DNA of 64,000 nt, taken from positions 62,001 through 126,000 of the forward strand of contig WHVA01000224.1 in assembly GCA_015179125.1 (NCBI GenBank), in the 5' to 3' direction. Origin of the DNA: Gautieria morchelliformis. Taxonomy: Eukaryota; Basidiomycota; Agaricomycetes; Gomphales; Gomphaceae. This document shows, piece by piece, positions 21,321 through 32,893 of this stretch. A program made the translations under genes and the position numbers. Numbering within the stretch: position 1 is the first letter of the stretch; each line of letters starts with the position of its first letter. The notes under the pieces were generated by a model, which worked only from the letters and a program-made list of their open reading frames with translations, made no database searches and was not told the DNA's origin.

Positions 21321-23251
21321 GTGATGATTCCATGCAGTCGAAGAAGGATGCCAGCTTCTAGCTTGTGGTCAACACCCCAGGTGCAGCCTAGTGATACAAC
21401 AGCTGATGCAACCCTGGACCAAGAGTCCAGGACTCCAGAAGATGGAGAGGTTGTAGATCTCACCGCACTTGTCCCCCCAATCGAAGATGAGCAAGGGCAT
21501 GACCACATATCACCCAGCATGGTTGAAGAGGGGACACCGCTGGACAACAAGCCGGCATCCCTGCCCCAATCCCCCTGGCCCTTGAACAAGGGCAAGGGCA
21601 GAGATGTCTCACCATCATCGGATGGCAGAGGCTCAGGCTCAGGGCACACTTCGAGATGATCTTGAAGTTGAAATTCAGCCCCCCACTCACGAACTCGAGC
21701 AATGACCATCGTCCCTGACGGGGCACGACAAAACAAAAGATGAGCGCCTGATGATGGGCAAGGCTCGGAATATTCAAGCTCAAGCTGCAAAAGCTGGAGG
21801 AAACACGCCATTGACAATGAGACGGTGGAAGCAATGGCCCAGAAAGTGCAAGACACATTGCATAGGAACATGCTCACGGGCCATAAGCATGAGCATATTG
21901 CATTGTGGCTCGACAATATTGCGACGGCCCTCATGCAGTTCAGCAAGGAACTCCACCAAATAGAGGAGATCTGGCAATGGGATGTGGCCTCATTAGAGGA
22001 TGTGCTAAAGGTGCTTCGCTTACGTGAAGAACCCACAGCATCCCTCAGGAACGCACCTCGATTGGCAGCAAGCGAACAAGACCGCACCCCCGACGATCAA
22101 CAGTGGCAGGAGCAGACCGATGATGCATGCCGCTGCTGGCCACCCTGGTCGAACAAGACATACGATTCAGAAATGAATTGCACATGGTGCCAGTTGCTCC
22201 TACGAACAGCCGCAAGATGATCCAACAGATCGTCAGAGAACAAGTCATCTCAGGGCCCAACTCTGAGGCCATGCACTGGCAACAAAAAGAGGCCAGTGCA
22301 GCATGCTGCCACACATGGGCTCTTGAGCTGCTAGCATGGAATGCCACACCCAATAAATGCATGTGGTATCGACTGCCGAAGTGCCCAGAGCACTTCCACA
22401 AAGAGCTTTCCGTGAAATTGGAAAGATACACCACTGCAGTGGTGGATACTGGCAGTGGCATACCAAGCAGTGCCAATGCTCTGCATGCCAAAGAAAAACA
22501 GCACGCTATGCAAGGTCTTTGATATGTGCCAGCAGAACAAGAATACAGTGAAGGACGTTATGCCCTTCCCAGATCAGGATGTCATCTGCAGCGACATAGA
22601 ATGCTGCTGATACCGGACGAAGCTCAATATGTCTGAAGCATATGAGCAGATCTGGATCCGTCCTGAGGACGTTGCAAAAATGGCATTTGAGATGATACTT
22701 GGCGCATTCCGAAGCCAAGTAATCCAAATGGGAGATTGCAATGCACCATCAACGTTCCAACGTCTGATGACAGCAATCTTCCATGACTGCATAGGTCGCT
22801 TTGTCCACACATACATGGACAATATATTTGTCTTCTCACACTCGATTGAGTAGCATGAGGAACACCTCCACATAGTCTTCGACAGACTACGCAAAAATCA
22901 CCTTTTCTTAAGCAAGAAGAAAGTGGACCTCTATTCCAAACAAATGGAGTGTCTTGGCCACATTATAGATGGCCAAGGTGTGCACGTGGACGTGGACAAA
23001 ATGCAATGCATCTGTGAATGGAGGCGGCCCAGGACGTTCAACGACGTCCAATGCTTCCTTGGGCTCGTACAATACCTGGCACATTATATGCCAGATGTGA
23101 GCGCATACACCACCCCATTATCGGGGTGCATCCGCAACAACCAGCCGTTTGAATGGACGCCGTTGCTGGACAAGTGCCTACAAAGTATAAAGGCACTGGC
23201 CTGCAAGGCCCCCATCCTACGACTGGTGGAGTCCCAGAACAATGACCCTAT
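21321..23251 (+). pseudogene. A2 gag fused to reverse transcriptase by deletion
   Basis: The gag start (21321, MMIPCSRRRM) matches A3. Gag then continues in other frames to about 22340. There ALELLAWNA, which equals A1 gag near 645, is joined to PNKCMWYRLPKCPEHF, which equals A1 RT near 4318. The rest of gag, the zinc knuckle and the protease are therefore missing. RT follows in pieces 22629-22853 and 22923-23251. Lesions: a 1-2 base deletion near 22436, TGA for Trp near 22610, TAG near 22852, and the polymerase box reads YMDN instead of YMDD (GAC to AAC), which would abolish activity. The frame stops at F2. Confidence 0.8.
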
Positions 23252-24868
23252 TGTCATGATTCATTTATTCTGCAAATCATCCCTCAACACCCAGTGAATG
23301 ACCTCCTGAACCAGCGACCGACTTCCCAAACCAGCAAATATCTTCCCAAAATATTCATTGCCATACTGCTTTCGCATTTGCTATCCACATCATTCCTGCC
23401 AGGATGCCAGGTGTTGGGGCCATCATCCATCATAAAACCCATCATCTGTTAAACTCCCACTCCATGACAGACCCACATGCTCAGGATGCATTTGGATAGT
23501 GTCAGTTGCAGCCTCCGTGCAGGTTGGACTCAATGGGACTCATACCACTGCAGGGCAGGATGAATTAGCTTCGCTGAAGTTTTCACCCCACAGTTGTCAT
23601 GACCCATTCATTTCTTGTATCTGGCTATCCCTGTTTTCCCTTTCACCACTCTTCCATGTTCGCTCAGCTTCACTCCATTCACTCTTTGCTCCATTCACTA
23701 TTCGCCACATTCGCCAAATGACCATTCGCTACTCGCATAATTCGCCAGTAGCCATGCCATCAAACACAATCGACATCCTTTACCTGGATTGATGGTTCAT
23801 CACTGGTCCTATCACGAATTTCAAGGAGGTGCAGGCTGTCATGACTCATTTATTTCTTGTACCCAGCTATCCCTGTTTTCCCTTTCACCACTCTTCCATG
23901 TTCGCTCGTCTTCGCTCCATTCACTCCTCACTCCATTCGCTATTCGCCACATTCGCCACATTCGCCACATTCGCCATATGACCATTCGCTACTCACATCA
24001 TTCGCCAGCAGGCACGCCATCAAACATGATCGACATCCTTTACCCGGATTGATGGTTCATCACTGGTCCCATCATCTTATCAACTCAACTCAACCCCTTT
24101 GGGTGTTCCTATGGCCAGAATGCATTCGCGGGGCATCCTACCCGTAGGTCATGTGGGATCAACCCAGCAGACGAAGAGTCCATGCAGGGTAACATGTATG
24201 CAGGTATCAAGGTGTGTTTTCTTACATAGGTACCTTTGTCCTCTATCCCCCTGTTGTTTCATGTTCGCACTCCTCCCTTTCTCCATTGTGTATGTGTTTC
24301 ATCTATTTGTATCCTGACTGCACACCCCTATCCAACCCTGACTTGCAACGGCCTCTTTCCTATTCGCTGATATCATATGAGCATTCAGTATAAGTAGTTT
24401 ACCTTCACATGTATATTCCCCAGTTCATTTATCATATGTCTATCTTGTGCAAAACTTGACCTCACTGTGACTATCATCTTGAGCCCTCTTCCATAGACTC
24501 CTATCTTAGACCAGAGGAGGACTTAAGCACCACTGGTGAGTTTTCGAACTTCACCTTCACTACCTTAGCCTTGATACCATTATTGGTGCAGTTGGTGAAG
24601 GGCTCCGAAGGAGCACCTTCGCTGGCGAAAGGATTGTTACTACTGAACAACCTTTCTGTGAGACCTTGTACGCTACATTGTCAAGTATCACGGGCTACTT
24701 CGCTATGACTGTAGATAGGGCAAACCCTGTTCGGCTAGCCCTCTTGCCTTCTAAAGATTTAACGGCTTAACTTTATTTGCCGAACTACACACTTCATTGC
24801 AGAAGCCGTTTGGGCATTTGCTGTGTTCACTAATACATGATATTAATGCCTAAAATCCAATCTTGACA
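23252..24868 (+). mobile_element. LTR F2 with internal tandem repeats
   Basis: A 1617 bp F LTR with ends TGTCATGA and CTTGACA. The LTR start motif recurs at about 23597 and 23839, giving three tandem copies of the 5' third. A short array of four ATTCGCCAC units lies at 23942-23977. The flanks (CCTAT left, GCAGC right) do not form a target duplication, so it is probably a recombinant of two insertions or is bordered by a deletion. Confidence 0.78.
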
Positions 24869-26486
24869 GCAGCAATAGGCCCAATGGTTAGACCTCTGCG
24901 ACACCAAGGAGCAGAGGTTCCAGGACCTCCTGAAGGAGGCTAAAGAGACACATCGCGATCCGACATGCATGGCATGGCCACCGCACTGAAATGGTCCCGG
25001 GATGAGGCCCAGACCAGCAGCCAATGGTCAGGCTACTTCCTCATTGGTGAAGGAACTGCCGAGGATATTCAGGATGTGCTCCAGGGCTGGTTGCACAACC
25101 CTGAAGGCATCCCGCCGGCCATCTGCGATGAGCCGGATGGCAGCTTGAACATCCATGACGTGGATGTGTGGATGTAGATGAGGAGGCTTGCTCCAAAAAA
25201 CACCAAGCCTCCCTCCCCCCCTGATCGTGAATGCATGCTCTGTTCCGTGTCACCGACCAATGGTGGGACCTCATACCAGCCAACTGGTACATATTGAGAT
25301 TTCCGCAAGTCGGAACTGGAAAGGACAACGGCTTCAACTTATATGTTGCGCCCCCAATAAACTATCGTCCTAAGTGTTTTGGAATGCAGGTCAGAAGTTG
25401 GAAAGTACTGAAACAAAGGTAAGTTGGAACTTGATTCGGAAGGCAGAAGGCGGAAGGCGGAGAGACGGAGGTCTTGGTAGACTCGCTGTGTTGCTAAAAA
25501 CAGGAGATGGAGCAAAGGAAATCAAGTATTGAAGGCAATTATCTGATTGCAGAATAACAGACATACATGAGAGGCTTTTATACAAAGAGCTGAGACAACA
25601 TGTAATGAGGTAGTACTAAGCAAATTCCGGGGGGAGCAGAAGTTGGGTAGTCATACGTGGGAACTAACTAATTGGTAATAATGGGACTACAAGGGGGTTC
25701 AGGGTCAGGTAAAACAATGGCAAAAGAACAAGGGGTCGAAATACATATCTGACAACAAACTACAAGGATGACCGGACATATGGTCTTGATGAACGATGAA
25801 GCAAGTCCGGTGGGTCCGAGTAATAGAGCTGAAAGAACAAGGGAGTAGAACAAGGGGTGGAATATCGGAAACTATCGGGGGGTCGGAATGTGTGCGGAAC
25901 TGAGGGTCGGAAATTGGAAATGCATGGTCGTAACACCAACGAGGTCTGATACGCCGTCGGTGACACCCTGAGGGCGTCAATCACCGGGGTATTCCCCGTC
26001 CAAGGCTGATCAGCCCGGGACATCCCTCTGGACGAGGTCGCCTGCTGGCTCCCCAAGCACGGCGGAGTGACCCGGGACAGCGTAGCCCAGATTGAATTAT
26101 TTGTCCAGCGTGAGCTGACCGGGGATACCTTCAATGCGCCTGCCCAGATAGGGCAGGAGAGGCTGCGATGGGCAGCCCTGCAGGACCACCACCAAGCAGC
26201 ATCCATGACTGCCCCGGCCTCAATGGTCACCTGAGCATGGCTAGACCACAAGCTAGCTGCGACTTCAGGCCCATTGCCAGCCCACGACCCAGTCGCCGAA
26301 GCGACCTTTCGGCAGGACATGGGCATCAACTCCCCGCCCCACGTCCTCACCGATGGCCTGGGTCTTCTGATGGGCCCGCGATCACCACCCACCCCGTACT
26401 CTGACATTCATATGTCAGATGTGGACTCTGATGACCTCACCAGGTCCCTCTATGAGGATACCTGAGTTGTTCATAGAAGGGGAGGG
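24869..26486 (+). pseudogene. Distal ORF of A2, unknown protein
   Basis: GC-rich coding-like sequence on the plus strand between F2 and the 3' polypurine tract, split by the solo C LTR at 25285-25935. The first part reads MATALKWSRDEAQTSSQW and ends in a stop at 25177. After the solo LTR an open stretch near 26017-26236 reads DIPLDEVACWLPKHGG and ELTGDTFNAPAQIG. The last stretch ends SDIHMSDVDSDDLTRSLYED with TGA at 26463-26465. It is not recognisable as integrase, protease or Env. It occupies the place where integrase is expected. It may be the true 3' gene of this family or a captured sequence. Confidence 0.5.
25285..25935 (-). mobile_element. Solo LTR of Gypsy C in A2
   Basis: A 651 bp LTR with TGGTACATATTGAG and GGTCGTAACA ends. 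The target duplication CCAAC is perfect (25280-25284, 25936-25940). The sequence is rich in CGGAA. Confidence 0.88.
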
Positions 26487-26636
26487 TGTAAATACCCTAT
26501 TTACCTGCATTGCCCTTAAGGCAATGCGCGCTGCTGGAATAGATTAGCTAATGTTAGATCCTTATGGATCCATTGTAAAGTTCTTGCGTGGAACCGTGTG
26601 GCAGTTCGCTAGATAATCTTACCTTACACTGTCACT
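26487..26636 (+). repeat. Truncated 3' LTR of A2
   Basis: The first 150 bp of an A LTR after the polypurine tract. Homology to the 5' LTR stops after GTCACT at 26636, where Gypsy C1 sequence begins. Confidence 0.78.
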
Positions 26637-26647
26637 GAATTCCTTTC

Positions 26648-26912
26648 GATACAGAACCAGATGACCGTGATGTCCACCGTCCTGGAGCAGTTGGTGTGGG
26701 AAATGTGGTGGCAGAATGACTTGGTCCAGGTGCGAATGGACACGCGATTTCAGGAAGAAGGGGCTGAAGCGGGTCCAAGTGCGAGAGCAGAAAGTGTGGC
26801 AGAAGCGAGGGAAAGGGTTGAAGGGGACTTGGACCAGGTTGAGCAAGAGGAAGCGGAAAAGGCATCGGAAGTGGAGAAGATGGGCAGAGAGGAAACAATG
26901 AGGGAGGAGTAG
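26648..26912 (+). pseudogene. C1 remnant of convergent coiled-coil ORF
   Basis: The last 80 or so codons of the plus-strand gene that is more complete at 32894-34125. QNQMTVMSTVLEQL and the ending MREE are shared. It is acidic and predicted coiled coil. The stop is at 26910-26912, about 130 bp from the end of C1 pol, tail to tail. The upstream cysteine-cluster part was lost in the junction with A2. Confidence 0.7.
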
Positions 26913-27045
26913 GGGGGTCGAAGTGACATGTAACTAGTTTCTTGAAGTGTCGGAAATTAACGTAGCAGAATTTAATGTCAGAATTGTCTTGTGACTTGTG
27001 AACTGTAAGAATTAAATGAGGTGTTGGAAATAGGGTCAGATATGA

Positions 27046-28401
27046 CTAATGGAGGGAAATGGGGCCAGGCTTGGCGGGGTATGCCTTGTGGAAATCAGAG
27101 ACAAGCTCAGAGGCGTGGTCGAGTTCCGTGGTGGAAATCCAGGAAGTCTCTTCATCAGTGTTTTCATAGCCTGCCCACTTGACTAGGTACTGGAGTTGGC
27201 AGTGGTATCGTCTGTCGAGCTTGGAGTTGAGAATTTCCGAGATTTCATATTCTGGTTCTCCGTCGATGATCACTGGCGGAGGCGGAGGTTGTTCACGATT
27301 CGGAATTGTATTTGTAACTGTGGGTTCAAGCATGGACACATGGAATACCGGATGTACTGCACGCATATTGTCAGGAAGTCTGAGAGTGAAAGAATGACTG
27401 CCAGCATTAGCGATGATCTCATAAGGGCCAAGGTATTTTTCAGAGAGCTTCTTCGAGGGGCAAGTGGTGTGGAAGTTTTCTGCTTTGATGAAGACTTTGT
27501 CACCTATCTGGAATGCCGGTTGCGGAAGGCATTTCCGATTGGTGGAAGTTTGGTATCTCTTTTGGGCAGCGGAAATGTTCCCTTGGGGGTGCTGGTGAAG
27601 GTCATCAAATTCCACAACGAAATCTCGGGCTGTGCCAGAGGCGAGGTCACCTTTGGGGTGGATGGCGAGATTCGGGTGGTAGCACTTGTTGGCATAGAAG
27701 GGCGAAATTCCAGTGGTGGCAGAAGGTGCATTGTTGTAGGCAAATTCCTTGAGTGGAAGAAGGTCGGACCAGTTGCTGTGTTGGTAGTTGCAATAGACGC
27801 GGAGGTACTGCTCGAGGGTCTGATTAGTATGTTCCGTTTGGCCATCACCTTCAGGATGGTAACCGGAAGTGAAGTGGAGTTTCATGTTGAGAGTCTTGCT
27901 GAGTGTGCGGAAAAAGGCGGACACAAATTCTGATCCACGGTCGTAAGTGATATGGGAGGGGATTCCATGCTTGGAAAAGATGTGGAGCACAAAGAGCTGT
28001 GCAAGCTGGGTGGAAGTAATGGTGTTGTAAGTCGGAATAAAGATAGACTGCTTTGTGAGGTGGTCAATGACAACTAGAATGGTATCATAGCCAGATGACT
28101 TAGGAAGTTTCTCGATGAAGTCCATGGATATCGAATTCCAGGGTTGTTCCGGGATCGGAGGTTGCTTCAGGAGGCCGTAGGGTTTGTGACATTGAGGCTT
28201 GGCGTGCATACAGGTGGTGCATGACTTGCCGTAGTCTTGGACCATCGTGCAGAGGAGTGGCCAAGTGTAGGTATGTTGGATGATGGCGAGAGTCTTGTTT
28301 TGGCGTTGGTGTCCTGAGAGCGGATGATCGTGGCTTTGCTGGAGTATGCGAAGTCATAGATCATTGATATCCAGAACATAGATTTGGGACTTGTAGCAGA
28401 G
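27046..28401 (-). pseudogene. C1 integrase with chromodomain
   Basis: The end of pol. The HHCC zinc region is partly broken at its start (CTTCMHAKPQCHKPYGLLKQ visible). The integrase core has the three acidic residues: MDFIEKLP, TYDRGSEFVSAF and GQTEHTNQTLEQYL. Then come the GPYEIIANAG block and a chromodomain, YEISEILNSKLDRR followed by YLVKWAGYENTDEETSWIS. In this class of element the chromodomain is known to steer integration to heterochromatin. The frame 27046-28245 is open for 399 codons, and the 5' part is shifted. It is cut at 28406 by a solo Copia LTR. Confidence 0.85.
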
Positions 28402-28406
28402 GAATC

Positions 28407-28896
28407 TGTTAGCAACTAGGGGCTATGGCAGGGAAGGTTCGGTAGATGCTCTTAGAAAGCTGGAATCAAATACACTCTCTCAGTGAATTTATTGTCACTG
28501 TTATATTGATACAATACCTAGAATCAAATACACTACATGATTTTCAGTCAACATGCTATGTAAATATGAAAGATACTACTCGCCTCTCTCAGTGAATTTA
28601 TTGTCACTGAGAGAGGAGTACAATCCTGTCTCAGAAGGCATATACGTGCACCCGGCCCTTTAGCGCCCAAGGGCTCGCGCGTCGAAGTCATTTCAAACTC
28701 CGCTGGGTGCAGCCGCCTGTGAAAATAGGAATAACAGAATAAAATGGAGAGATAGGGAGTGACCTGAAAATTTCGAAAATAATCAGAGAAATGAATGCAT
28801 GGTACAAGAACAATGTGAGAAAGAATTGGAAACACCACACAATAAATCGAACATATTATGCTTGATTTTGGTGCAGGAGCATAAATGCACCCAACA
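28407..28896 (-). mobile_element. Solo LTR of Ty1/Copia in C1 pol
   Basis: A 490 bp LTR in reverse orientation ending GCACCCAACA, clearly diverged from the LTRs of the full Copia element at 52604-58819. The target duplication GAATC is perfect (28402-28406, 28897-28901). The 13 bp CCTCTCTCAGTGA hairpin of the family is intact near 28580-28615. Confidence 0.87.
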
Positions 28897-28901
28897 GAAT
28901 C

Positions 28902-30255
28902 AGTCGGGATCGAGGGACCATCCAGGACTGGTTGGGTTATCGAGGTGGGTTGCGGAGATGGGGTCGTAACGGAGTGTGGAACAGATGTCGGAATGGAGAG
29001 ACTCAGTGTCCATTATGATAGAGGCTCAGAGTAGCAGGAATTGCAATGCTGTGGCACGCAGGGATGATGCCAGCTGCTCGGTCGAGAATACTGGGCCAAA
29101 ATTGTGCGGATTAACACTGGCATAGTCGCTACTTACCTCTTTTGAGTAGACATCCCAATGTCTAGTGAGCGCGTTGGGTTTTGCTCCAAGTTTTCCGGGG
29201 TGGAAGCGGATCACCATATTGAACTGCGAGAGATATTCAGACCAGCGGACCTGACGGTGAGTCAAAATCTTAGTAGTCACGAAATACTCAAGGTTTTTAT
29301 GATCCATGACAACATCGATTGGATAGGTTCCTTCAAGGTAGTGTCGCCAAATTTTGAAGGCTTCAAAGATCTCAAGTAGTTCCTTATCATGGACATCGTA
29401 GTTGAGTTCCGGGGCGGAAAAGGTGCAGGAATGAAAAGCGATAGGATGAATTTCTCCGTCGTCGGGGGAAATGATTGAAAGAATGGTGGCTAGCGCATAG
29501 TCGGAAGTGTCGGTTTCGAGTACAAGTTGGGCATCTGGAATCCAGAAACTGAGAATAGGAGCCATAGTGAAGGCTGCCTTGAGGGCTTCGAATGCCGAAT
29601 GGCATTCCGGAGTGAAATTCCATAGAGCACCCTTCCTGGAGAGACGCATGAGCGGAACAGTAATGTTGGAAAAGTTATAAATGAAACGTTGGTAAAAGTT
29701 GGCAAAGCCAAGGAAAGACTGCACATCCTTAACACGTTGGGGTTCTGGCCATTCTTGAATTGCCTTGACCTTGTCCTCTGCCATGGTGAGACCTGTTGGA
29801 GAGAGGATATACCCCAGGTATTTGACCGTGTCGTAATACCATTCGCATTTCTCTGCTTTTGCGTAGAGGTGGTGCTTGTGCAGACAGCGGAGTACTTCGC
29901 GGACATGTTCCCGATGTTCTTCTGGTGTGTTGGAATAGATGAGGATGTCATCAATGTAGATGAGGACGCATACATCGAGGAGGTCGGAAAATACATCGTT
30001 CATGAATCGCTGAAAAGCGGCGGGAGCATTGGTTAGACCAAAAGGCATGACAACCCACTCAAAAGCACCATAGCGATTGCGGAAGGTGGTTTTCCACTTG
30101 TCACCTTTGCGGATGCGGACTAGGTGATAAGGGTGCCAGAGCTCGATTTGGGTGTAGATCTTTGCTCTGCGGGGTGTATCGAGGAGGTTGGAAATGCGCA
30201 GAAGCGGATATTTATCCTTCTTCATGAGGGTGTTAAGTCCGTGGAGATCGACGCA
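28902..30255 (-). pseudogene. C1 reverse transcriptase C-part and RNase H
   Basis: RT palm and RNase H. The open frame 29026-30312 holds [20 protein letters not shown], the catalytic box VLIYIDDILIYS, LGYILSPTGLTM, and then RNase H with LVLETDTSDYALATIL and VVMDHKNLEYF. The first 20 or so codons of the frame belong to inserted element E1. RT motif 1 lies across E1 at 31270 onward. The frame is otherwise long and open, which suggests moderate age. Confidence 0.83.
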
Positions 30256-31269
30256 TGTTGTGATATATGCAATTATACTATTTAAATCATCCTTATATAT
30301 ATAAAATAACAAAAGAAATAAAAGAAGAATCTATCAAAGAACAGAAACGACACTCACGACATTGTAGACATCGATATGTGCAAGCAGCACATGACATCAT
30401 GATCAGTGGCTATCTTATCTGTTGATTATATAAGATACAGGAACAAAGGCATCGGCCATGACGTTGACAGGCGCCAGGCCACAGGCACCGAGGAGGTGCG
30501 GGCACCAAACGCTGCAGAGGTATACAGACTGCGTAGGAGCACTGGACGTTATGGAATGACAACAGAGCGTCATTCCAAGCACATATGCTCGATCAGCTGC
30601 CCCATAGAAGAGGCACAGAGATGGCGGCCCCATCACCAAGAGCAGCATATATGTTGCACAAGAGAAACCTAATTTGCATGTCCTATTGTACTCCATGACA
30701 TGACCAGCTGATTACTATCCTAACATCATGTAGACAGGGGCTTTGTATAGTAGGTACAAGACTCTATTCCAAAGTCTATCACCCCTGTTATTATCCCTTC
30801 TCTTCCATGGCTTTATGACTACAAATAGTTACCCCTTTATTTACACATAGTTTTTCGACACATTTACTCATTATCCTGAACACTGGTAGTTATCACTATT
30901 ATAGTATAAATAGCTACCACAAATGTACGAACCGAACATCCAGAATTTACTGTTTCACCCCCTGAAGTCACTGTAGTCTTGTTTGATAGCTACAGAACTT
31001 GATCCTTGATATTTTTCTCCAATTCTTCGTTGAGAACCTACTATTACTGTCTACTCTATACTATCTCAAAAGCGAAGCCTTTTGAGACAGCTGTTCTCTA
31101 GATCAAACCCGTTTCTCCATTGACACAGTCATGTGACCACCATCCATCAGTGACGGATGCGCCTCGCTGAGCTTAGTCAGCACACAGCGACGGGACAAAT
31201 ATAGTGGTTCCAGCCGCTAAGCAATGAAAGTTTCTATCAAAACATTTTAATCTGATATAAATCATAAAA
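30256..31269 (+). mobile_element. Element E1 (LTR-like) in C1 RT
   Basis: About 1014 bp starting TGTTGTGATATATGC, inserted in RT exactly where C2 reads CGACGCAGAGGC. The flanking repeats are ACGCA and ACACA (30251-30255, 31270-31274), a 4 of 5 match. TATA-like TATAAATAG lies near 30906. The right end is less clear than the left, and no coding frame is seen. E2 (41811-42299) matches its first 460 bp. Confidence 0.7.
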
Positions 31270-32136
31270 ACACAGAGGCTGAGAGTTCCATCCTTCTTTT
31301 TGGGGAGACAGCAAAGGGCAGATGAAGCCCATGTTGAGATGTTCATTGATGAACTCTTGGAGAGTCTGGAGTTCACTTTGCGAAAGGGAGTAGATCGGTC
31401 CAAGGGGCAGAGATGCTCCTTATTCCAAATCTATCTTCAAATCGTAAGGTCGATGTTCAGCAGGTTTATCGGCTTTGGCGTTGTTGAACACGTCCAGGAA
31501 GTTGTGATATTCTTCCGAAACTAAGCTCATATTGACCGGAGCAGAAGTCGATGTGGAACAAGCCTTGACTGGAGCCGAATCGGAGAGGTGAAGCTGGAAA
31601 ATAGTCGAATCTTCTTGCCGTTGCAATACGTGGAAAGCGGTGGCAGAAGCGAGAGCAATTCGAGGAGCTTCAAGGGACGGAGTTGCTAATGAGGGACCGG
31701 AGTGCGGAACTCAATCCACGAGCGGAATTGGAGAAGAGGCTTGAGCCATCTTTGCGGATGACATCGGAATAGACGGAAGTTGATCCGGGGTGCGGAACTG
31801 TATTTGACCCAATGCCCAGTTAATTGACAGATTATAGCGGGTGAGACAATTGTGTCCTAGTCCAACGGAACAGCTAGCATCTAGCGGAGTAACATAAAAT
31901 GTAACTTCATCATTGTCCCCAGTAGCGAAACAGATAGATAGGTCCACCACTTGCGAGATTGCCGTGTTGGATGACCCATCGAAAAGGTGGAGCAGAATTG
32001 TTGGAATGTTGCGGGTCGGAAGCTTATGCTTCAAGACAAAGTCGGAATTGAGGAAACAATGAGTTGAACCAGAGTTGATCAAATGCAGTAAACAGAGGTG
32101 CAGAAATGGTGTCAGAGGTGAGCGGAATTGAGAGGG
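31270..32136 (-). pseudogene. C1 protease and RT N-terminus
   Basis: The protease frame 31711-32082 reads INSGSTHCFLNSDF, so the catalytic DSG has become NSG. The second half, VGLGHNCLTRYNLSINW, is conserved. The following frames encode the linker and the RT start with short shifts (31173-31626). The protease is dead by the Asp to Asn change. The sequence ends at 32136, where the C2 LTR begins. Confidence 0.78.
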
Positions 32137-32783
32137 TGTTACGTATCGAGATTTCCGCTAAGTCGGAACTGGAAAGGACAGCAGCTTCAACTTGTAGGTT
32201 GCACCTCCAATGAACTATCGTCCTAAGTATTTCGGAAATGAGTCGGAAGTCGGAAGTACTGAACTAGAGGTTGGTTGGAACTTGAAGTCGGAACTGAGGC
32301 GGAAGGCGGAGAGACTGAGGTCTTGCTAGACTCACTGTGCTAAGAACAGGAGATGGAGCTAAGGAAATCAAGTGTCGAAGGTGATTATCTGATTGCAGAA
32401 TAACAGACATACATGACAGGCTTTTATACAAAGAGCTGAGACAACAGGTAATGGGGTAGTACTAAGCAAATTCCGGGGGAAGCGGAAGTCGAGTAGACAA
32501 TGCGTGGGAACTAACTAATTGGGAACAATGGGACTACAAGGGGGGTTCAGGGTAAGGTAAAACAAATGGCAAAGAACAAGGGTCGGGAAAACAAGTCTGA
32601 CAACGAACTACAAGGGTGACCGGATATATGGCCTTGATGGACGATGAAGCGGGTCCGGTGGGTCCGAGTAATAGAGTCGAAAGAACAAGGGAATAGAACA
32701 ATGGGCGGAACGTCGGAAATATCGGAGGGGCGGAAAGTGTTGCGGAACTGAAGGTCGGAAGTCGGAAATGAACGGTCGTAACA
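32137..32783 (-). repeat. 3' LTR of Gypsy C2
   Basis: A 647 bp LTR in reverse orientation, TGTTACGTATCG to GGTCGTAACA. A polypurine tract (minus strand AGAAGGGAGATAC) adjoins at 32784-32796. It is close to the solo C LTRs at 40144-40839 and 60831-61493. Confidence 0.87.
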
Positions 32784-32893
32784 GTATCTCCCTTCTAAGG
32801 TCGAGCACAGGTCGGATCACGTGACCTGTGAACAAACACGTCGGGGTTCAAAAAATAGGCTGAGGAACAAACGCGTCTTCTTCCCAGTCCAAC

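Larger units (their letters stand above)
20946..26636 (+). mobile_element. Ty3/Gypsy element A2, internally deleted
   Basis: A second family A copy. The 5' LTR is 20946-21180 (TGTAAATA...TCTTACA), followed by leader, gag start and an internal deletion joining gag to RT. Solo LTR F2 (23252-24868) and a distal ORF region follow. The 3' end has a polypurine tract (AGAAGGGGAGGG, 26475-26486) and a truncated 3' LTR (26487-26636). Beyond 26636 the sequence switches to Gypsy C1. The 5' flank is TTGGC; the 3' duplication is lost. Confidence 0.82.
26637..32136 (-). mobile_element. Ty3/Gypsy element C1, degenerate
   Basis: A minus-strand Gypsy element in the order (high to low coordinate) protease, RT, RNase H, integrase, chromodomain, then a convergent plus-strand ORF remnant. 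Inside it lie a solo Copia LTR (28407-28896) and E1 (30256-31269). The 3' LTR is lost at the junction with A2. The 5' side is interrupted at 32136 by the 3' LTR of C2. Confidence 0.85.

Noticed and set aside
23942..23977. Short ATTCGCCAC array as a CRISPR-like or satellite locus
   Set aside because: Four direct 9 bp units without spacers inside an LTR, a simple tandem repeat in a eukaryote.
27196..27933. A 245-codon plus-strand frame opposite C1 integrase
   Set aside because: Shadow of the integrase frame; broken in C2 and without domain features.
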